Shown here: positions 5,171-8,410 of the stretch, piece by piece
How the letters are laid out: each line of letters opens with the position of its first letter
Numbering within the stretch: the stretch's first letter is position 1
Origin: Chlorobiales bacterium
GTDB taxonomy: Bacteria > Bacteroidota > Chlorobiia > Chlorobiales > Chlorobiaceae
Length of the DNA: 8,410 nt
Reading direction: 5' to 3'
Assembly: GCA_022360275.1 (NCBI GenBank)
Contig: JAKSDC010000053.1
Span: 1-8,410, forward strand
Translations under genes and position numbers: made by a program
The notes under the pieces: generated by a model
The model's database searches: none
Told to the model about the DNA's origin: nothing
What the model saw: the letters and a program-made list of their open reading frames with translations, nothing else

Positions 5171-6076
5171 ATGGGAATTTCTTCGGACATGGTTAAGCTC
5201 GCGGAAAGCATCTCTGCAGCGTATGAAGAGCGCAAAAAAGATGCTGAAAACCGTCTTCAAAAACTTAAGATTCTCAGAAATGAAGTGCATGACGAGCTTA
5301 GTTCATTTAAAAAGCAGACGGAGCAAATGAGTGTGGAATTGCAAAAAAGTCGCCACGATTTGCTTGGCAAACTGCATGTGGCTGATGAAGAACTGAAAAA
5401 TTCGGTCAAGGATATGATGGATGCGTTTGGGGTAGATCGTTTGGAAAAAAATGCTGAGCAGGCAGGAATGCTTCAGGAGTTTCGCAATACGTTGAATGAT
5501 TCGGTTGGGAGGTTGTTGCAATTGTTTACTACTGAACGTCAAGATATGAAAAGCGCCCAGGAGGAAGATTTAGCTTCGATGATGAAAAGTCTGGAGGGTT
5601 CTGCTCAGGATATGAAGCAAAATGTTCAGCAAATGATGAAAAGGATCCGTCAGGAGCGCCAGGAAGGAGCTAAAAAAGTAAGGGAGCAGCTTGATCATTT
5701 GATCGATGAGTTGCGGCAAGGTTCAGAAGCCCTGGAAAAGGTTCAGGATGTTGGCGGGAGTGCGGTTTCTAAAGCAGGAACAGAGCAGAAAAAAAAAGTC
5801 GAGTCAGTAAGAGCTCCGGTGGCGGCTGAACAGAAAGAGGAAAGTGTGATCGATGCTGAAAGCTCGGTTCAAGCAGTTAAAGAGGACTCGCATACTGCTT
5901 CGGAAGATCTCGAAGAACGGGTTTTGGAATACATTGCCAGCCATCCGGAAGGTGTTCGTGTAGGGGAGATGGCGGATCCGTTAGGGACAAACCGGATGCG
6001 GTTGGGTGTCATTGCAAAAAAGCTATATGAAAATAACAAGATAAGGAGAGAAGAGAACCTGTATCTGCCACTCTAA
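5171..6076 (+). CDS. Gas vesicle cluster coiled-coil protein with C-terminal winged-helix-like domain
   Basis: A 301-residue protein with three parts. Residues 1-195 are long charged helices with heptad-like spacing, e.g. AAYEERKKDAENRLQKLKIL and QQMMKRIRQERQEGAKKVRE. Residues about 195-242 are a low-complexity Glu/Lys/Ala/Ser linker. The last 55 residues, starting LEERVLEYIASHPEGVRVGE, look like a winged helix: helix, short strand (GVRV), MADPLGTNRMRLGVIAKKLY as the HTH, then a wing strand pair ending KIRREENLYLPL. I have seen this tail associated with gas vesicle clusters, but cannot cite a name. It may bind DNA, or use the fold for protein contacts at the vesicle surface. The only in-frame starts near the 5' end are ATG 5171 and TTG 5162, because a TAA lies at 5156-5158. 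It follows the GvpC-like gene by 45 bases and precedes gvpN by 48, so a shared transcript is likely. Confidence 0.6.
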   Translation: MGISSDMVKLAESISAAYEERKKDAENRLQKLKILRNEVHDELSSFKKQTEQMSVELQKSRHDLLGKLHVADEELKNSVKDMMDAFGVDRLEKNAEQAGMLQEFRNTLNDSVGRLLQLFTTERQDMKSAQEEDLASMMKSLEGSAQDMKQNVQQMMKRIRQERQEGAKKVREQLDHLIDELRQGSEALEKVQDVGGSAVSKAGTEQKKKVESVRAPVAAEQKEESVIDAESSVQAVKEDSHTASEDLEERVLEYIASHPEGVRVGEMADPLGTNRMRLGVIAKKLYENNKIRREENLYLPL

Positions 6077-6124
6077 AGGTGCATATCTCCCTGTTTATAC
6101 TATACTGACAATCATTTAAACTGT

Positions 6125-7099
6125 ATGAAGTACATGCCGAAAATTGATGAATTATCTGTTGTGCTTGAGCCGACAGCGCAAGCGGACTTTGTGGAGACCG
6201 ACCATGTGAAAAGGATGGTGCAAAGAGCGCATGCCTATGTCAGAGCGGGGTTTCCTGTACACTTTCGCGGTCCATCAGGCACCGGCAAAACAACTTTGGC
6301 GCTTCATCTTGCTCATAACATTGGACGACCGGTTATCCTGATTCATGGAGATGCTGAGTTTACTACATCTGATCTTATAGGTGGGGAGCACGGGCACCGT
6401 TTTCAAAAAGTGGTGGATAATTTTATCCATACCGTTCATAAATATGAGGAAAACATGGTAAAGCGGTGGGTAGATAACAGACTGACCATTGCTTGTAAGC
6501 ATGGATTTACACTGGTTTATGACGAGTTTTCACGTTCTCGTCCAGAAGCAAATAATGTTTTGTTATCGATTCTACAAGAAAAGATAATGGACTTGCCGGC
6601 AGGGAGAGGGGAAGATCCGTACCTGAAGGTTCATCCTGATTTTACGGCTATCTTTACTTCCAATCCTGAAGAATATGCCGGCGTAAATCGAACTCAGGAT
6701 GCGTTAAGAGATAGAATGATAACGATGGATGTCGATCATTTCGACTACGAAACAGAAGTAAAAATCGCACGGGCAAAATCCGGTTTGTCCCGTAAGGATA
6801 CTGAGGAAGTTGTCAAAATTGTGCGGGGTTTGAGAGAGTCGGAAAAAAGCGAGTTTGAGCCAACGGTAAGGGCCAGTATTATGATTACAAGGACGTTAAA
6901 ACAACTTGGGCTAAAACCTGCGCATGATAGAAAGGTGTTCGGAGAGATTTGTCAGGATATTCTTTCATCGGCAACAAGCAGGGTTGGTTCTAAGACCAAT
7001 CAAAAGCGAGTCAGAAAAATTGTTGCGGATTTAATCAATGAGGATATTGCGTCAACGGTCGCCGGAGAAAAAAAGGAGATGTGCCATGAAGCAGTTTAA
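6125..7099 (+). CDS. gvpN: GvpN, AAA+ ATPase for gas vesicle assembly
   Basis: A 324-residue MoxR-type AAA+ ATPase. Walker A is GPSGTGKT (49-56), Walker B LVYDEFSR (130-137, with D133 and E134), and the sensor-1 region IFTSNPEEYAGV (176-187) carries the usual Asn. Arginines in ALRDRM (193-198) sit where the finger residues are expected. IHGDAEFTTSDLIGG (73-87) is also typical of GvpN. The length is at the upper end for the family. GvpN hydrolyses ATP and is needed for vesicles to grow to full size, and in known systems it acts together with GvpC. The ATG at 6125 is the first start; ATG 6134 is possible. The upstream sequence lacks a clear ribosome binding site. The 3' end overlaps the next gene by 14 bases, so the two are translationally linked. 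Confidence 0.95.
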   Translation: MKYMPKIDELSVVLEPTAQADFVETDHVKRMVQRAHAYVRAGFPVHFRGPSGTGKTTLALHLAHNIGRPVILIHGDAEFTTSDLIGGEHGHRFQKVVDNFIHTVHKYEENMVKRWVDNRLTIACKHGFTLVYDEFSRSRPEANNVLLSILQEKIMDLPAGRGEDPYLKVHPDFTAIFTSNPEEYAGVNRTQDALRDRMITMDVDHFDYETEVKIARAKSGLSRKDTEEVVKIVRGLRESEKSEFEPTVRASIMITRTLKQLGLKPAHDRKVFGEICQDILSSATSRVGSKTNQKRVRKIVADLINEDIASTVAGEKKEMCHEAV

Positions 7100-7433
7100 T
7101 GCGATTCGGGGAATGAAAGCACTCAATACTATTGGCGGCTTAAAGCGCCGTGCTTCGAATGGCGATCGAACCCAGGCTCATCTTGATCTTTATGTGCTGG
7201 TGCAGGAAAGAGATCGTCTTGAAAAAGAAAAATACCAGGTTTTATCAAGGCTGCGAGTGATTAATGAAAGGTTGAAAACGATTGATGGCCGAATTAAAGA
7301 GTTAAAATCTATCAGCGATTGGGGGCACAGTCATGCCGGCAGTCAAAGTGGAAGCCAAAAAAGCCAAAGACGGCGTGTAGCCGATGACAAAGAGGACAAT
7401 AAGACGTGGCAGGTTAAGAGCCTGCAATATTAA
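7086..7433 (+). CDS. Small basic coiled-coil protein of the gas vesicle cluster
   Basis: A 115-residue protein with three parts: an N-terminal basic stretch MKQFNAIRGMKALNTIGGLK (1-20), a charged coiled coil (about 30-77, with QERDRLEKEKYQVLSRLRVI) and a polar, Ser/Gln/Arg-rich tail (80-115). No Cys, no membrane helix and no signal peptide. The start at ATG 7086 is well supported: AAGGAG (7073-7078) lies seven bases upstream, inside gvpN, and the first 14 bases overlap the gvpN 3' end, so the frame is coupled to gvpN. The coupling suggests it is made in proportion to GvpN and may be a partner or adaptor of it, which is inference. I do not match it confidently to a named Gvp protein. Confidence 0.65.
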   Translation: MKQFNAIRGMKALNTIGGLKRRASNGDRTQAHLDLYVLVQERDRLEKEKYQVLSRLRVINERLKTIDGRIKELKSISDWGHSHAGSQSGSQKSQRRRVADDKEDNKTWQVKSLQY

Positions 7434-7449
7434 TTAAAAATATATCCCC

Positions 7450-7749
7450 ATGAGTCAAATAACCCACGCGACACAGGCTTCAACACTCGCTGACATTTTA
7501 GAGCGGGTTTTGGATAAAGGTGTTGTCATTGCCGGCGATATAAAAGTACAGATTGCAGATATCGATCTCATAACATTAAAAATACGTCTGGTTGTGGCCT
7601 CTATTGATAAAGCCAAAGAGATAGGGATTAACTGGTGGGAGGAGGATGAGAACCTTTCCTTAAATACCAGGTTGAAGGAGTTCGAACAAGAAAACAATGC
7701 TTTGAAAGAGAGGATTGTAAAGTTGGAGACGGCAAGAGACTCGGGTTAA
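7450..7749 (+). CDS. gvpJ: GvpJ-type minor gas vesicle protein (GvpA family) with coiled-coil tail
   Basis: A 99-residue GvpA-family protein. Residues 11-66 carry the family core: LADILERVLDKGVVIAGDIK (13-32), ADIDLITLKIRLVVASIDKA (36-55) and KEIGINWWEED (56-66). The AGDI in place of DAWARVS, the TLKIRL strand and the closing I-x-WWE separate it from GvpA and point to GvpJ, although GvpM is very similar. Residues 70-96 add an acidic/basic heptad helix, LKEFEQENNALKERIVKLET, longer than a minimal GvpJ tail. GvpJ-type proteins are needed in small amounts for nucleation or tip formation. ATG 7450 follows the previous gene by 16 bases without an obvious ribosome binding site. The assignment to the GvpA/J/M family is firm; the J label is likely. 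Confidence 0.85.
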   Translation: MSQITHATQASTLADILERVLDKGVVIAGDIKVQIADIDLITLKIRLVVASIDKAKEIGINWWEEDENLSLNTRLKEFEQENNALKERIVKLETARDSG

Positions 7750-7962
7750 AGAAGTTTGGAGGTATCCCATTGGCAGTAACCAGTTGACGAAGGAAGAGTA
7801 GGAGGCGGAAAACAGGATAACCGGAAGACCGGGGTTGAGGTGAATCAAGGTATAGTGACTATTGGAAAGGAGGCGGCGAAGATAAATAGAGGTACCCATT
7901 AGTCAATAGTCATTATTAAATAATAATCAATAATAACTGGGTCTGAAATAGGGCTTTGAGTC
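7750..7962 (+). other. 213-bp gap with direct repeats, possibly gene or element remnant
   Basis: No start-to-stop frame here looks like a real protein. One frame is open for about 40 codons (after a TAA near 7777 to a TAG at 7901-7903) with no ATG; its end reads VNQGIVTIGKEAAKINRGTH. GAGGTATCCCATT (7759-7771) recurs as GAGGTACCCATT (7889-7900), and GGAGGCGG occurs at 7801-7808 and 7869-7876. The second boundary, AATAGAGGTACC (7885-7896), resembles the end of the MITE-like element (TATAGAGGTGCC, 2241-2252). A decayed gvp gene or an old insertion scar are both possible. Confidence 0.4.
7912..7927. repeat. AT-only palindrome before the Hsp20 gene
   Basis: ATTATTA (7912-7918) and TAATAAT (7921-7927) are inverted arms around AA. 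The neighbourhood also repeats CAATAGT/CAATAATAA-like words (7904-7936), so this may be a simple-sequence tract rather than a site. It lies 36 bases upstream of the Hsp20 start. Confidence 0.3.
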
Positions 7963-8410
7963 ATGAATGAAAAAAAGCAGAAAAAAGAAAACTTTGACAT
8001 TGATTTTGGATTTGGCAGCCTGAAGCTCGGCGGATTATTTGACAACCTTGAAAAATTGGTTGATGCTGCTGCCAAACTCAAGGAGTCCGGCGGAGAGTAT
8101 AGAAAAGAGGGTGAGATTGATTTAAGTCACTTGAGAAAGGGGATGAAAGGGATTTTTGGTGTTACTGTCAAAACAGGAATCGGCGGCGAACAACCCGTTG
8201 TAGAGTCCTTTGGCAACATCAGGAAAACACCGGAAGGCCCGAAGGTAGAAGAAGAGCGTGAGCCGTTATCGGATATTTTTGATGAGGAAGGTACTATCGT
8301 AGTCATGCTTGAAATGCCCGGAGTTGCGAAAGAAGACATAAAGGTTGATATCGAGGGAGATATTCTGGAGGTTGTGGCACAAAGTCAGTCCAGGAAGTAT
8401 CGAAAGGAAC
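7963..8410 (+). CDS. Hsp20/GvpH-like small heat shock protein (5' part, cut by window edge)
   Basis: The frame is open from ATG 7963 to the window end, giving 149 residues with no stop, so the gene is incomplete here. The N-terminal part (1-100) is atypical and Gly-rich: FDIDFGFGSLKLGGLFDNLE (11-30) and GMKGIFGVTVKTGIGG (60-75). From about 103 it becomes an alpha-crystallin domain: PLSDIFDEEGTIVVMLEMPG (101-120), then VAKEDIKVDIEGDILEV (121-137), the standard Hsp20 block. Hsp20-like GvpH proteins in gas vesicle clusters are thought to keep hydrophobic Gvp proteins soluble. The ATG is preceded only by a weak GAG. The C-terminal half of the crystallin domain, with its expected A-x-x-x-n-GvL motif, should follow beyond the edge. 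Calling it gvpH would be reasonable but depends on the unseen end. Confidence 0.85.
   Translation, partial: MNEKKQKKENFDIDFGFGSLKLGGLFDNLEKLVDAAAKLKESGGEYRKEGEIDLSHLRKGMKGIFGVTVKTGIGGEQPVVESFGNIRKTPEGPKVEEEREPLSDIFDEEGTIVVMLEMPGVAKEDIKVDIEGDILEVVAQSQSRKYRKE

Noticed and set aside
7660..7899. Minus-strand frame of 79 codons covering the 7750-7962 gap
   Set aside because: Overlaps the GvpJ-type gene end, no ribosome binding site, no recognisable domain.
1..8410. CRISPR array, tRNA or rRNA genes, transposase genes
   Set aside because: No regularly spaced repeats, no cloverleaf or rRNA-like sequence, and no transposase motif were seen on either strand.

Overview
The right two thirds of this window is the front part of a gas vesicle (gvp) cluster. 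The left third is an unrelated, GC-richer block that ends in a fused contractile-sheath gene. The GvpA, GvpN, GvpJ-type and Hsp20-type proteins identify a bacterial gas vesicle cluster. The combination of these genes with a Nif11-type small protein and gvp-linked coiled-coil proteins reminds me of green sulfur bacteria (Chlorobiaceae, Pelodictyon/Chlorobium type). That placement is recognition from memory, not a search, and I hold it at moderate confidence.

Layout. Positions 1-99 may hold the tail of an upstream gene. Positions 92-1708 encode a single polypeptide that joins a TssB/VipA-like part to a TssC/VipB-like part, the two sheath subunits of type VI secretion or related contractile systems. 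A Nif11-family small protein follows at 1770-1982 with a strong ribosome binding site. Overlapping its stop codon is a short ORF (1979-2143) whose end lies inside a MITE-like element with near-perfect terminal inverted repeats (2113-2252). On the minus strand, 2334-3008 encodes a putative regulator with an N-terminal CI-repressor-like HTH and a C-terminal PAS-like domain, divergent from the gvp genes. About 1.06 kb without a convincing gene (3009-4069) follows. It is mostly AT-rich with a GC-richer stretch just before gvpA, and it holds several dyads, including a 22-bp operator-like inverted repeat and a leader hairpin.

The gvp genes all run on the plus strand: gvpA (4070-4276); a folded intergenic element (4298-4364) flanked by direct repeats; a GvpC-like coiled-coil protein with degenerate internal repeats (4427-5125); a second long coiled-coil protein ending in a winged-helix-like domain (5171-6076); gvpN, an AAA+ ATPase (6125-7099); a small basic coiled-coil protein overlapping gvpN (7086-7433); a GvpJ-type shell paralogue with a coiled-coil tail (7450-7749); a 213-bp gap with direct repeats; and the 5' part of an Hsp20/GvpH-like chaperone gene (7963 to the window edge). 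gvpF/L, gvpG and gvpK are not seen and may lie downstream.

How the genes work together (family knowledge plus inference): GvpA forms the ribbed gas vesicle wall, and the GvpJ-type paralogue is a minor component probably used in nucleation or tips. GvpN is an ATPase that helps vesicles grow, and the Hsp20 protein probably chaperones aggregation-prone Gvp proteins. The coiled-coil proteins are the best candidates for the outer GvpC-like reinforcement or for assembly factors, and they are the least understood part of the window. The HTH-PAS protein is a plausible but unproven regulator of buoyancy.
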